The notes below the pieces were generated by a model, which saw nothing but the letters and a program-made list of their open reading frames with translations, had not been told where the DNA came from and made no database searches. From positions 124,001 to 188,000 of the forward strand of contig VZRS01002397.1 of NCBI GenBank assembly GCA_013398055.1: a stretch of DNA of 64,000 bases, written 5' to 3'. The stretch comes from Ifrita kowaldi. Taxonomy: Eukaryota > Chordata > Aves > Passeriformes > Cinclosomatidae. The translations under genes were made by a program, and so were the position numbers. Positions 27,829 to 40,209 of the stretch are shown here, piece after piece (within the stretch, counting starts at the first letter, position 1; every line of letters starts with the position of its first letter).

Positions 27829-30800
27829 TTTTATATTTTGTTAAAGGAAGACAAGCAATGTTTCGAAGTAGATTCACTGAATAGATCTTAAATTCTCACC
27901 AGCTGTTCATAGGCAGGCCATTCAGAATTACAGAAAACATGAAGACAGCACTGCTGCAGCTTCACTGGAATTTATTTCAAATTATTAATTATTAAAAATA
28001 ATCCTGTTCCATCGTAGCAGGGAGCTGACAGCCTTGATCAGAGACAGCATAAAGTTCTTCTGGAGAGAGCAATTTTCTAGTTGCTCACAATTTCTACCTC
28101 TGTGCCTTCAAGTACAAAATCTTAACACTAAATTCTGTTAAATGGAAGTCTCCAGCCTTGCAACTTGCCTTTCGGTTTTCTAAATTCATACTTCATCCTT
28201 ACCTTGCAGCTAATTAGACATTAGCCAGCTATTCAGGACAAGGCTTTGTTGTTCAGAGAAGTGGAGGATAAGGCGGGTCTCCAGAGGGAAGGTCGTCAAT
28301 TACAGCAATTAGGGTAGCTGAGGGAAGAAGCAGGTGCTTTACACACAGGGCATTAATGCTGACAAACTTATCACTGCACTGAACAATCCTTTGGAGCAGG
28401 GGACTCCATGAAAACACAAACACAGTGTAACAGCAAGGAGGAGTAAATAACGTTCTTTAATTGCTTCCACCCTTTTGAAATCATATGATGTCCTACCCGC
28501 ACCAGCTGAATTTTCTTTACATCAGCAGAGCCCAGTCCCACCCCCAGCCAGCAAGTAACCTGCTCAGGCCCAAGTGCTGGCTGATGAGCAGAGGTAGCAG
28601 GTTTCTGGGTGGTGTGAGTGACTGGTTCTGCAGAGCTTAGGAGCCTGGTACAGGTGTGCTGTTTCCCCAGCTTTGCTGGCTTTTTATTGTATCTCGAGAG
28701 ATGTGAACCCACTAGGAGGTTCTTCAGTTGGGGCAGGAAGAAATGCATCCTCCCTTCATCCAAAGAAATTATTTCTCCCTTCTTGTTTCTCTTTTTTAAT
28801 GTTTTGCTATACTCAGCTGTCAATGCCTGTGGATGGCAATATAGTACAAAACATATGAATTAATGTGTGCAACTCCTCATGAGTAACAATACTCTACCTG
28901 AAATGTTAAAACACTGGGACTGTATGTTTTGCTTCTGCAGGGATATGTTCTATTTGCTGGGCAACGGGGAGAGACACTGGGATTCTTTCTGGAGTTTATT
29001 CTGTTACTTCTCAGGGAAAGTTTCTTCTAATGGCAGTTTGTAAGAAACTAGCTTAGAATTTGCCTCATTATGGCTAATTTAATAGAGAAAAAGCAGTGTT
29101 TTGGTTTAATTTTCTGGTTCCTCCTTAGAGGAAAATACTTACTTGTCAAGAGACCCCTTAAAGTATTCCCCTATTCTCAGCTCCTTGGCCAGTAAGTGGC
29201 CACCTTCAGCTTTTTCACGGGCAAAAAGCATTCGGGCTGAGCAAAGTCGTCAGCATAATTCATGTAAGCACCTGAAGCAACTGAATCCCACACTAAGTTT
29301 TACTCCTGTCTGTGTATGAATGAGAGGTGTTATGGTGGCATTTGTGATCCAGACTCCAACGCTGACCGCTTTCTCTATCAGCCACAGAACTGCTTCAATA
29401 CATAAATATTTAATAGTATTGTTTAATATTTCCAGACACGACAAAGCTGAAGTACAACATACTGAAGTGACCTGCTTTTTTGGTGTGTGTAGTGGCTGAT
29501 AGAGGAAATTTACATGCTTACTACTTGGAGAAGGGTAGAACAAACTGACAGCCACATGCAGGAAAAAGAAGAGTTGGCATATGGTGCCAGTAATGCCTGG
29601 AAAACACAAAACACTGCTGACAGTAGGATGTTCCTGTGAAGCCATTTGGTGCCAGCTCATTAGAGTGCTTTGGCAAGGATTTTTGGCATAAAATAGATCT
29701 TATTTAGAATTAGGGATTCTGCTGCCTTGCTCTTGGCATGGAATGAACGTGTAAATTAAACTGTCTTGTAATATAATGACATTGCCTGGTATTATGAATC
29801 ATTTTAGAATTAGAAACATTGATCTGAATAAGAAATTAAGGCTTGCTAAGAAGTGGAGAAACGTGTACAGCTGACACTGAGGGCTGGTAGGCACAGGCCT
29901 GTAGAGGATGCATTGCATGCTGCCCCAGCACTGAAGAGTGTGCTGCTTCTGAGCCTGCGGTTAGCACCTGGGTCCTCGTTTGCAAAGGTTTTCAGTTACT
30001 CCAGGGGTTGCTTCAGCAATTATCTTTTCCTCAGATTCAATTTCTTTAAAAACTTTTTTTCTTCACTGGATGTCTCAGGTGGGTTAATATTATAATTTTA
30101 TACTTGCCAGGGGCTTACTTTTCAATTAGCAAAAGTTCGAAAAGTCTGGGTTAGGGTGGAAATACAGGGAGAAGGTGGCTGGGCATGTGATGCCTCTCTA
30201 AATGTTTGATGAAGCAGAGGACTCTGTTCTTGCTTCCCATATTCTGTACGGGGCAAAAACCCCATGGGGATGGTTGTGCATTTTTGGAACAGCTCTCTAA
30301 GTATAAGTTTGGCTCATTTCCTAAAGCAAATTCAATATTTAAAAACCACCTCCAACAAAAAACATTAAAAAGAAGCCTAAAACAGTCTTTGGGGTTGCTG
30401 TCCTTCTTATAAGAAATGGATACATTCTCAGTCTGATCAGCTCATTTCCTTCAACATCCCTCAAACTCGCAAAATTACAAGTGGAGAGAACTTTTTTGGT
30501 ATTTCATGGCAAATATTTCTCTCTCAGATCAAAGACACCACCCAGTCCTCCGAATAGAGCTAAGTTAGGGAGCACTACAGCTATTTTCCTCCAGCCTGAG
30601 CATATGGGAATGCAACATGTCTTTCTGCATGTGTTGTGCTTTAGCATTCATGGATATCTTTATGAAGGCAAGTTTTGGGTCACATGCTGTGTCACACTAC
30701 AGGGAAGAAGAGTATCAATTATACAGCATGCTTAATCATGAGAGGAAATGGATTTTACTAACTGAATATGCAAATGCAAATTCAAAATAAAATTATGAGC

Positions 30801-31251
30801 TCTTCCTGATGTGTAAATGACGCTGGTGAAAAACATTTTAATATATTAGTGCTGGACTTGAGGAGAGTCTGGTTTATGAAGGGAAAAGAGAAAAACGTAA
30901 TTTAATTTCTTCTTGCATTGTATTATTCTTGTTGGTATTTTTCTAGCTTGGAAAAGCATAGCTGATGTGAAGCTTTAAAAAGTATTTTGACATTTAAAAT
31001 GCAGCTTCCTGCGCTTGCATTCATGCATGGTTTCCTGAGATGAAGGGTGGTAAGTAAATACTCACTGCTAATTTTCCTGTGAACACCACGAGGCTGTACA
31101 GGATGGGATTTTGTTGTACACAAGGACAAGCTGCTTCTGGAATCTTATACCCCCTTGCCCTACTAAATCAACAGCTGTTTGGCAAAGAGACAGGAATTTT
31201 CTTATTTACCCACAGCTTGGTATTTACAGCTCATCCCCCATGGTGTGGGTG
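27829..31251. other. Gene-free intergenic sequence
   Basis: No repeat family or coding content recognised. The longest open frame (150 codons, minus, 28371-28823) has no features of a known protein. Confidence 0.6.
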
Positions 31252-31255
31252 GTCA
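31252..31255. repeat. Left target site duplication of the solo LTR
   Basis: GTCA immediately before the LTR; the matching copy follows it at 31678-31681. Four bases can match by chance, but the fit to the exact LTR ends makes this convincing. Confidence 0.75.
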
Positions 31256-31677
31256 TGATGCCTTGGAATGGCTACCTAAAAACAGAGGCTAGACAAGATT
31301 AAGATAATAAAAGCAGGTATTTATTGAAGGGTACACTATGGGTACAGAGCCATCAGGGGCTACACCCAAGATGGACCCTGGGTCACGGGTTTTTCACACT
31401 TTTACAAGTTTGGTCTATTTGCGTATCAGAGTTAATTCTCCAATTACAATTTCAGGTAATGATGTAATTACCCCATGTTTGTTCCACATTTCCAGAGGCT
31501 TAGTTCACATATTTCGGGGCCTGGGACAACAAGGTGTTGTTGAGTCCAGGCCCAGAGAGGGTTTGTAATGTCTAACCAGCATGGGAGAACAGTAGCTAAC
31601 AGGCTATGGAGTTTCAGAGTTACAGACTAAAGCAGTACAGCATCTGAAAAATATAAAAGCTAAATCCTAAGGCATCA
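31256..31677 (-). mobile_element. Solo LTR of an endogenous retrovirus (ERV1-type)
   Basis: A 422-base element starts TGATGCCTT and ends AAGGCATCA (9-base perfect terminal inverted repeat, with the TG...CA ends of LTRs). It is flanked by a direct repeat GTCA at 31252-31255 and 31678-31681. On the minus strand it has AATAAA at 31325-31320, placed as expected near the end of the R region, with a T-rich U5 after it. Orientation is therefore minus. No internal retroviral sequence or second LTR is nearby, so it is a solo LTR left by recombination. A 4-base duplication is typical of class I (gammaretrovirus-like) elements. It carries no open viral gene. Confidence 0.85.
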
Positions 31678-31681
31678 GTCA
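31678..31681. repeat. Right target site duplication of the solo LTR
   Basis: GTCA immediately after the LTR end AAGGCATCA, matching the copy at 31252-31255. Confidence 0.75.
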
Positions 31682-33439
31682 CAGTTCACTTCCTGAGGCT
31701 GCTCAGTGAGACCAGCACCTCCCACCTGCTGTTCCAGAAGTCTCTGGTGGAGCATCTTTTCCAGTCCTCGTTGCAGAAGTGTTTCGCTTCACATGGTTTG
31801 GTGCGCTGGCTCAGAGGAAGCTGATGTGCTGTACTCAGGAGCACCACACTCTCCTGAGTGGAGAAACCTAATCCCAAGTATTTTAAAATACTGTTTAATT
31901 TAGCTGGAGTGCTGGAAATCAAGGCCAGTTTTCAATGTCCCCAGTGAGTACTGGAACCTGTCACTGAGTTAAATAGGAAAGTCTCTTTCCCCTCTTACCA
32001 GCTCTTGTATGGAGCTTGTGTTTGGAGGTCTCATCTAATTGTACCCACAAGCTTAAGCTTTATAAGGCAGTTGTGTCCAGATGATTCTGTCTGGAGGCCA
32101 AGTGCCCACCAAAAGCCACTCTATCCATTCGGAGTTCATCAACCTTGTCCTGCTTTGCTGGTGGCCTCAGGGACCTGCTTGCACACCTTGCCTTCCTGAA
32201 ATCCTGGGTATGGGCAGCACTGCACCTTCACACCATGCGCTGATAGTAGGTGGAGGCTCTGGGGCAGGTCCTCCCTCCTCCTGGAAGGGGGAAATGGCCT
32301 GCAGTGTTTCTCCACAGGGCAGCTCTTCTCCAGCCCTGCAGGGAAGGTGCACCTGCACCTGAAGGTGCAGCCTTGCTGTGCATTGCATGTGAGGCTGTGA
32401 GCAGCTCAGGTGAAGGAACAGGATGTTGCTCTACACCACAGAAACCCAAACGGAGGGCTGAAAGCAGAGCAGGATTTGTTTAGGTGGCAGAGGAACATTT
32501 GGTGGAAAAGTGCTAGCTGGGTCCTACTACATATCCCACCAAATCAGGAGATTTTCAGGTTATGTCTCCTTTGGACTTGTCAATAAGCAAACCCGTGTTT
32601 CTTAGACTGTAGGCAGAAGGACTGATGTGGGTGTCCAGAGCTTTACAGATACAGGAGGCCCCCATGAGAGCACGGGGATGCTTCACTCAGCTGCCTGCAA
32701 GCTCAGTGGTTACTCTGCTGGTGCCATTCTCATTACAGTTTTGTCTGAGTGGGGATTGGGGTAAATCTGTGATAGCTTGAATAGGAGCTGTATCTAAGCC
32801 ATGCACTCAGACTGGGGATTTCTGCTGGGGGAAATACTACCACATAAATAAATGAGAAGTGAAAGACAGATGAGGTGGAACGAGCTGTGAACTGACAGCT
32901 TTGTGACTGGTTTTGACTTATTTTCTTTTTGTGGTTTAAAGCTGAGTGCCTCATAAATTCTGAAGACATCAAAACTCTAACCAACCCAACTAAAACCATT
33001 CTAGGTTCGCTGGAAATATAAAGAGCAGTGACTAACTAGAAGACAAGAGACAGTGAGAAGAGAGTGAGTTCTCTCCTCAAAGGGCTGGTTTTGGGTATTT
33101 ACTTCAATTTTGACATTAAGATCAAACCAGCACACAGACAAATTTTGGGTATTTGGGGTCACATGGTGACTGTCCTACAATCTAATATGGACCTAGAGAT
33201 AATATAAAGAGATTATATAGAGAAATTATACAGAGAAAATATTTTACTGATGGATCTTAAAGATCCTGGGATCCCCAAATAGATTCCTGCTAGTGCACCT
33301 CAGCCATGAGGTGACACATTGTAGACACCATTTGGCAACTGCTGAGCAGTGTGCTGGTCTTGGGGGCTGTTTCCCACTTGGCTCACTGGGTAGACAGGAG
33401 GGCAGCAGGCTTTCTGGGGGGAGGGAGGATGTAAAATGA

Positions 33440-33700
33440 CAGCAACTGCATTGGGTCTGGTCAGAGCCCCATCCAGTCCAGCACCATGTTTCTCAGAGCT
33501 GCCAAAATGGGATGATCTGTAAGAATGGTTCAGACAGTCCTGATCTTAGGTTACTAGCTTTGTGTCTAAGAGCCCAGGGTGCAGCTTTCTCCCATGAATC
33601 TGCTCCAGATCTCTCAAATCAATACAAGCATCTGGACCATCCTCTGGCAGGACTCATAATTTTACTCTCTATTAAGGTTATTTAGTGAACAGCTGGCTAA
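33440..33700. repeat. Possible ancient interspersed repeat
   Basis: The pattern 'gtcagagccccatccagtcc' followed by 'agcaccatgtttctcagagc' and later 'ccatcctctggcaggactca' resembles an old amniote repeat seen in many bird and turtle loci and resembles the block near 56048. It is too diverged for me to fix a family or orientation. Confidence 0.35.
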
Positions 33701-36700
33701 AAAAATTGGAAAATGAACTACGGTAACAATACTCCAGCTGCAATTTGATAGCCAGCATCATGCAATGACCAACAAAACTTCTCTCCAGGGTGTGCACAAG
33801 TGAGAGCTGTTTCCTTTTCTCTGGCAACAGTTCATTGTGCAATTTTGAGTAGCAACTTCCCAGCTGCCATCAGTTTCTTTTGTTTCCTCAAAAGAGTCAT
33901 TGGGCACGTGATGCACAGCAATGAACTGCAGAAAAGTACTAGTTTTCCAAATGCTTGGGTTCTGGTTTTGCCCCTTCACAGGAATTGTCTCTAAATAACA
34001 CAATTTTGTAATATCCAGTAGACATTTTGGAGCAGATGTTCAGGAGTCCCACACTCACTAAGCTTAAGTCTGGCAGGATTGCTTGCCCCAAAGTGAAGAT
34101 GCCTGAACACTCTCTACATCTATTACAAGTCTCCAACAGCTAATCTTGATGTTTATGTACACGTTTTTGTGCATCAAGAGCAGGCTGGTTCAAAAACTTT
34201 CTTCCTCTTGTCTGTGGGTGGTACCAGTCTGTTCTGGCTTGTTCAGATAAGGGCAAGTTCCTGAGTGGCCGTGGCCCATTGTGCCCTTTTTGTATTTGTA
34301 GCTGAGGTAGGCTGCAGGTCCATCATCTGAATCCTTCCTGGTACCAGTCCTTCTTTTATACACCTTTATCTCTTTATACACACCTATGCCAAACATGCAG
34401 GAATTACAAAATACCGGACGTCCTGCCCTAAATCAAGCAGTCTTGTGGTATGTCTGGATGCAAGACCAGCAGGATGTGGTTCCTTTATAGGGCTCTCTTT
34501 CCAGCCCTGCTTGCTGTCCTTCTCCAGTTCATGTACCTCGTCTGTGTATGCCAGCACTGTATTCTGTCTCCATTCATCAGATCTCTTACCACAGCACGCT
34601 TGATCTTGAAACAATTTAGTTCACTGCGCAGTTTTTCATATTAGAAACCTGGTTCAAATTCAGGCTGGAAGGTACCATGTTTCTTCATCCAGAGAAGCAT
34701 CTGGAGACTCACCTGAGAGTAAAAATGAAATAGAGGCAGAGACCCAGCTTAAGAGGTCTGAGCTACCTTCCTCACCAGCCATGGCAGAAGACAGAATCTT
34801 CTGCATCTTCAGTGCTGCAGCAGATGTTTCATGCACAAACACCACTGTGGGAATGTGCCCAAGGGTAGGCAACATCTACTACTGCCTTGCACTATAATAA
34901 AATAATAAAAGCTCCACTGCTCAGTCAGATGGAGCTGTGCAGCCTTACCTGCTCTCAGGCACTGTATTCAACATATAATCATCATAATTTTTAGAAGCCA
35001 TCTTTTGAATGTTAAATGGTGCCAGGACACAAGCCCAGAATGGAAACTTGCCTCTCTATCCTGTCAGCTTGTTAGGATGGGCCACAGCATACTTCTAGCG
35101 TGAGTTCATACACAGGTTGCCTCCACGAGAAACAAAACTGATCAGTTCTGAAGCCTTCCTCCAGTTCTAGGTCTGTGATTCCCATTCTTCTGGCCACAGC
35201 ACTGAACATGATCCATCTAATAATACTACTTTTTCTCTTGGCTTTTTTTTTTCTTCATTCTTTTCTTCCTTTTCTTCAGCCCCTTCCTTCCTTCCTAAGA
35301 AAAGGAGTAACCTTTGTCTAAGGATAAAAATCTTTATACTCTTTTTGCAAGGCAGAGGAAATCTTTAGGGCTTTCAGCTATAAAAACCTAATTTGTCAGT
35401 TTTTTCCCTGCTCCCTATCTCTCTTAATGGATCTCTTATGCATTTATAATGTAGTCAGTACCACAGTACCTAGGGACCTTATGAAGAATTTACAGAGCAA
35501 ACATTTTTTTTGCAAAAAGTTTCTACTTCTCTTCTGGCTTTTACCAATCTCTAAATCAGGCTGCTCTCTTTGATTTGCATAGGAAGCCAAGTTGTCTGTT
35601 TTATACTCTTAACACAGACTGTCTTACAGTATCCTGGCTTTGCATTTGGGATGGTAAAACCAGGTTCACTGGGATTCATTTCAGCAGTTATTAACTACAG
35701 AACTGTCTCTAATAAGCAGAGCTGGCTACGTTTGCCCATCAGCTTCAGCACTGGCAGTTCCTCAGCTCCATGCAGAGCTATCTGAGGTAAGAGCCCAGAA
35801 TGTTTCACTACACCTTGAAGTGACTATGTAATTACTATGTAGAGAAAATAATTCACTGCTGGTGAGGAGTGAAATTTTAAATTTCCGTGTCACTAGTAGT
35901 AAGTAGCTGGATGCTGCAGGCACCTCCAGGGAATATCTTCCTCCTCAGTATCCCAAAGATTTCAACTGCTGCCTGCAAGGTGACCAACCCCTCACAAACA
36001 CCTAAGGTGTGTGCATAGGATTGTGTGAGGAAGTCATACTCATTCACTGCCTGAGCCTGTAAAGGTGAGCTCTGTAATAGTGAGAGCCTTTACTGATCCA
36101 CCTTTCTGGTCTCCAGTATAATCCAGCAGTAACAGTTTGGTTTTGACTTCACAGTGGTAGTGAGCAATGTGTTCCAGAGCCAACAGAGACCAGCTGAGGG
36201 CAGTGCTGGTACAGCAGGTAACACTGATCAATGCCTTGGTGCCTTTCTTGATCCAAATCAATGGGCTGAGATTTTTGCTACACTTCCCCTCCAATAATAA
36301 TGTATCTGTGTAACAACACCTAAGGAGAAACATTCTTTCAACACTGACAGAGCTGTTTGCACTGACTTTTATTTCCTAGGTAACCAAAACAGTTGACCAA
36401 AACTCCCAAACCCAGTGCCATGGATGGAGATGTTATCTTGGGTTGTCCAACTCCATTCAAAGAGCCTTAGAATTAGCTGCAGGGCAGCACTGAGGGTGAG
36501 CTGTGCTGCTCTCTAGGGCTATCTCTGGATTTGTGACTGAACAGAAAGGATCTACTCCAGTTTAGTAAGAAAAGAACACTGATTAGTAAATTGCAAAATT
36601 AAGGAATTCAATCACACGAGTTAAAATTAAACTCCTTCTGTTAAAAATAAGTCCAACCAACCAGTGCTGCTAAATCGTCCTTGTACTCAGCCAGTCAATG

Positions 36701-37714
36701 TGCCAGAAGCACTGCCCGTGGTCAGTGCCCTTCTCAGCAGCTCTGGACACTGGAATACCGCTGAGATGCCCATCACCCCTGATCACAGTAACCACTCTGC
36801 TTCTCCATTACCCACCAAAGTCTTCACTTAACAAGTCCAGGCTTGTTAAGAGGAATGCTGGGACTGTTCCATGAGGACAGAGTGCAGGAACCTCCTCAGC
36901 AATTCCTGTGAGAAGGGGATGTGTGGATTTGTCCTCCTCACCATTCTGCAGCAACAGATTCCTTCTGCTTCCTCTGCCAGGCTTGATCTCACACAGGAAC
37001 CCTCCATTAACTTGATCTTACTGGCAATAACAAGTTTGACTAACTACAAGCAGTCATGTAAAGGAAGTCTTCAATTATATCTCTATAAAATTATGTCCTG
37101 AAGTACAAACAGCATTTTTACTAGCTTGTTGAATAAGTGATAAAAAAATGACAAGGTGAAAGGCATTAATAATTTAAGCCAGTATTTCTCATTTCTATTA
37201 AATTATTAAACTAAAAATAATCCTTAGAGTATTTTCAAAATACTCTATTTTCAGTAAACTCTGTTGCAACTTCTAGCTATAAAAAACCTCCTGTGAAGTA
37301 AGCTGTATAGAAAACCCCCATGTAATTCAAGAGGGAGCACAGAAATCTGGGAAGGGATCAAGACAAAAAAAAAATGAAATGGAAATGAGCATTCAAAACA
37401 GCAAAATATATTTAAGCAGTATCACAAATACACTCAAAAAATCTATTTACATATCTGAAAACCATATATTCAGTAAAAATCCTCCCACAAAAGGTATTTA
37501 TAAACAAGAAAATTAACCCGATTTCATTGTCTACTGCTGGCAACTGAGGCGCTTTACTGCTAGCATAGCATTAACTATGCCTTTACAAAATAAACAACTT
37601 CTGGGAAAAACTTGAACTGAAGACTGGACAACAACTACAAGGCATACAAAGCATAAAGAAATGCAAATACAAAACTCTAGTAGTGCAATAATCAAGAAAA
37701 ATGGCTTCCCCCCC

Positions 37715-37747
37715 NNNNNNNNNNNNNNNNNNNNNNNNNNNNNNNNN
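37715..37747. other. Assembly gap of 33 Ns inside a poly-C tract
   Basis: The gap is preceded by seven C (37708-37714) and followed by nine C (37748-37756). The missing sequence is probably a longer C/G tract that sequencing could not cross. It lies below the candidate TMEM168 poly(A) sites. The open frame across it is meaningless. Confidence 0.97.
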
Positions 37748-39466
37748 CCCCCCCCCAATACTTGTTCAGACAAAAATACCACTGTGAATATGCAATTTGA
37801 ACTCCTTTAAAAGATGTAAATTAGTAGGACTCAGTGCATTTGCATGTTCCAGCAAGGCTGACACTACACGGGAGGTAAATGAAACAAAATCAACATAAAA
37901 TTATGCTGTGACACAAGTTTATAACAAACTTTATAGAAAATTGTCTGAAATACAGTACAAACCTCTCAAAAAGAAGTTTTTCTCTACCCAGAAATTTGTA
38001 CACGTTACCACTAAACAACGTGTGCATAACTGATAGCAGATGTAACATTCTTTGGAATTAGATTTAAATTTCTTTCAGGCCCTGTCTTCTACACAGGAAC
38101 AGCAGAAGGATAACTCCTCACTTGGATTACAGGAGCTCCCAGTGTTTGTTCCTCAGGCACATGCCCGAGGCTGGGCAGAGACCTGTGGAGAGGTGTAAGC
38201 ACCAGGAGCTGGAGAAAAACTCCACCTGAGAATGTGGGTCACTGTAGGATACCTTGATGTAAGTCAGTGCAGAAGTGAAGAACTGATGCAGTTGAATTCC
38301 TCATCATCCATAGCCCTGGTTTGATTGTGTTTTGAAACACATGACAGTCTCTTTGTCCAAAAAGGCCTCATAATTTGAACAGCTGTAAACATTTCTAAAG
38401 TTAGCATTTTCACCATGCCTTTGCAGTTTAAACCATTAACAAAATTAGAAGAAGGAACACCTTAGCTCATGTTAGAACTATTACAAATTCAGAAAACCAG
38501 AAGTCTTTAATAGAGAAAATAGAAACAAATCCGTGAACACGATTAGTTTTGCAAATAGTATTTTTGCTCTATTTTTCAGCTTTTTATCTGCCTTTCAGCA
38601 AATGGCTGAATATCACCCAGTCTATCCTAGAAAAAAATCTAACTTTGGTAAGTAAGCTGGAAATCATTTAATATCCAGAGGCAAAACAGCAGCACAAACT
38701 GTTGCATTTATTCTGCCCAGAGCTAAGTCCATCACTGCACTGCACAGCAGATTCCTGCTCACAGACTCGGGACAGGTCAGGAATCTCACACTTTTCCTGT
38801 TCCCCTTCATGTACAAAAAGAAAGATACAGATGATGCCCATAACAATGTAACAGTGGCAGGTAGAGATTTACCCATTAAGATCTGTCCACTATAATTAGT
38901 GGCAAGTGTTGTGATTGGTATTTAAAGCTTTTCCAAAACAGAAAGGACTTCTTGACTTCAAATGCTCACAGAGTTACTATCAGGTGTTTATAGGGACTTT
39001 ATTAAAAATTTCTAAGGCTCAAGCTGTAACAGTTTATGATGCAATCAGGTGAATTTTTGCTGAAAGAGAAGTCAAAACAATGGTGATTTTACAAACCAAA
39101 TGACTGCCTTCATGCATCTATACTCGAGGGTTTTTGACCAGGAATGGAAGATAGTGACTTCTGCAGGAGGCAGTGATGCTTTTCTGCAACCTGACGGATG
39201 CTTGTTCAACCCAACTTCAAGTACCCAGTTTATGTGCTTGAACAAGGAACTCAGGTACTCAGCTCCGGCTCCAGAGAACAGCTTACAGGTGCTCTGAAGT
39301 TATTCAAGAGACATATGGCATTTGACTGCTTGACCTTTGGCATGGAAAAGCAAAAGCAAGAAAAATGTAATGCCCTCAATCACAGGAAAATTCATCCTAG
39401 AATAGAGACCAAGTCAGTCTTCCTTTGGAAATACTTACTTCTCCTTGCTAATGAGCAGTGGAGCTG

Positions 39467-39519
39467 CTGAATCCATGAGAGTGGATGCTAGTGACTTCAG
39501 ATCACTAGCATGGATTCAG
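39467..39519. repeat. Strong imperfect inverted repeat
   Basis: The outer arms CTGAATCCATG (39467-39477) and CATGGATTCAG (39509-39519) pair perfectly, as do the inner arms CTAGTGA (39488-39494) and TCACTAG (39502-39508), around the loop CTTCAGA. The left arm has a 10-base insertion. That gives 18 paired bases. It could be a short hairpin in a long TMEM168 3' UTR or the remnant of a small DNA transposon. Confidence 0.8.
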
Positions 39520-40209
39520 ATACCTGGCTTTTGGACATCTGAATCTAAATAAGAAGACTCCTACCTCTGGCTCCCACATTAACAACTTAAGTTGGATACC
39601 TGAAGTCAGACGGAGTGAGCACCCTCTGTCCTTACTGACAGCAGCCACCTCTTGAACCCGTGACAGAGCTGCAATCACAGCTTTTACTCAGAGAAGACCC
39701 AAAGGCATTGAGTCTTCATGGGATATCATTTATCTCTCAATTCTTTAACTCCTTTTCAACATTATGGAAGGGGATGAAAAAAGGGGAAGCGGTGTGTGGG
39801 GTGGTGTCTTGCTAAACAACATTGTGTAATACATACTAATGAAGAAACTTAATGGCTGCCACTTGTAGATCTGAGAAAATCACCATTTTGAAGTTGGTGG
39901 GTACAAATTGCTTTGGCTGTTTTAGCTCTCATTAATTTATTTCGGGAGTTACTGATGGGTATCAGTGTTAGCAGATTCTCTAACTTAGCTGGCTAAAAAG
40001 CCCAAATGGCATTAGAAAAAGACATGATGGCAAAGACTTAAAGAGCTACATATTATTTGCATGTATTTAAATTTAAAAAAATCAGTAAGTTACATTTTAG
40101 ACAAATAACAGCTACTCTCTAACATCTTAACTAAAATACTCATAGAAACACAAAGAAGTAAACTGTAGGTCTACTGAATTGCACATACATATGCAAATAA
40201 ATCACTGCA

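Larger units (their letters stand above)
31682..40209. other. Gene-free sequence downstream of TMEM168
   Basis: This holds the possible old repeat at 33440-33700, the poly-C gap and the hairpin at 39467. A GC-richer block at 32080-32480 has open frames on both strands at once, which is typical of base composition rather than genes, and includes the perfect inverted repeat CTGCACCT-GA-AGGTGCAG at 32353-32370. Its upper part may belong to a long TMEM168 3' UTR. Confidence 0.55.

Noticed and set aside
28371..28823. 150-codon minus-strand open frame
   Set aside because: No domain, signal peptide or similarity recognised; isolated in non-coding sequence.
32081..32483. Overlapping open frames on both strands near 32.2 kb
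   Set aside because: Simultaneous open frames in several phases of a GC-rich block point to composition. No splice context or family match.
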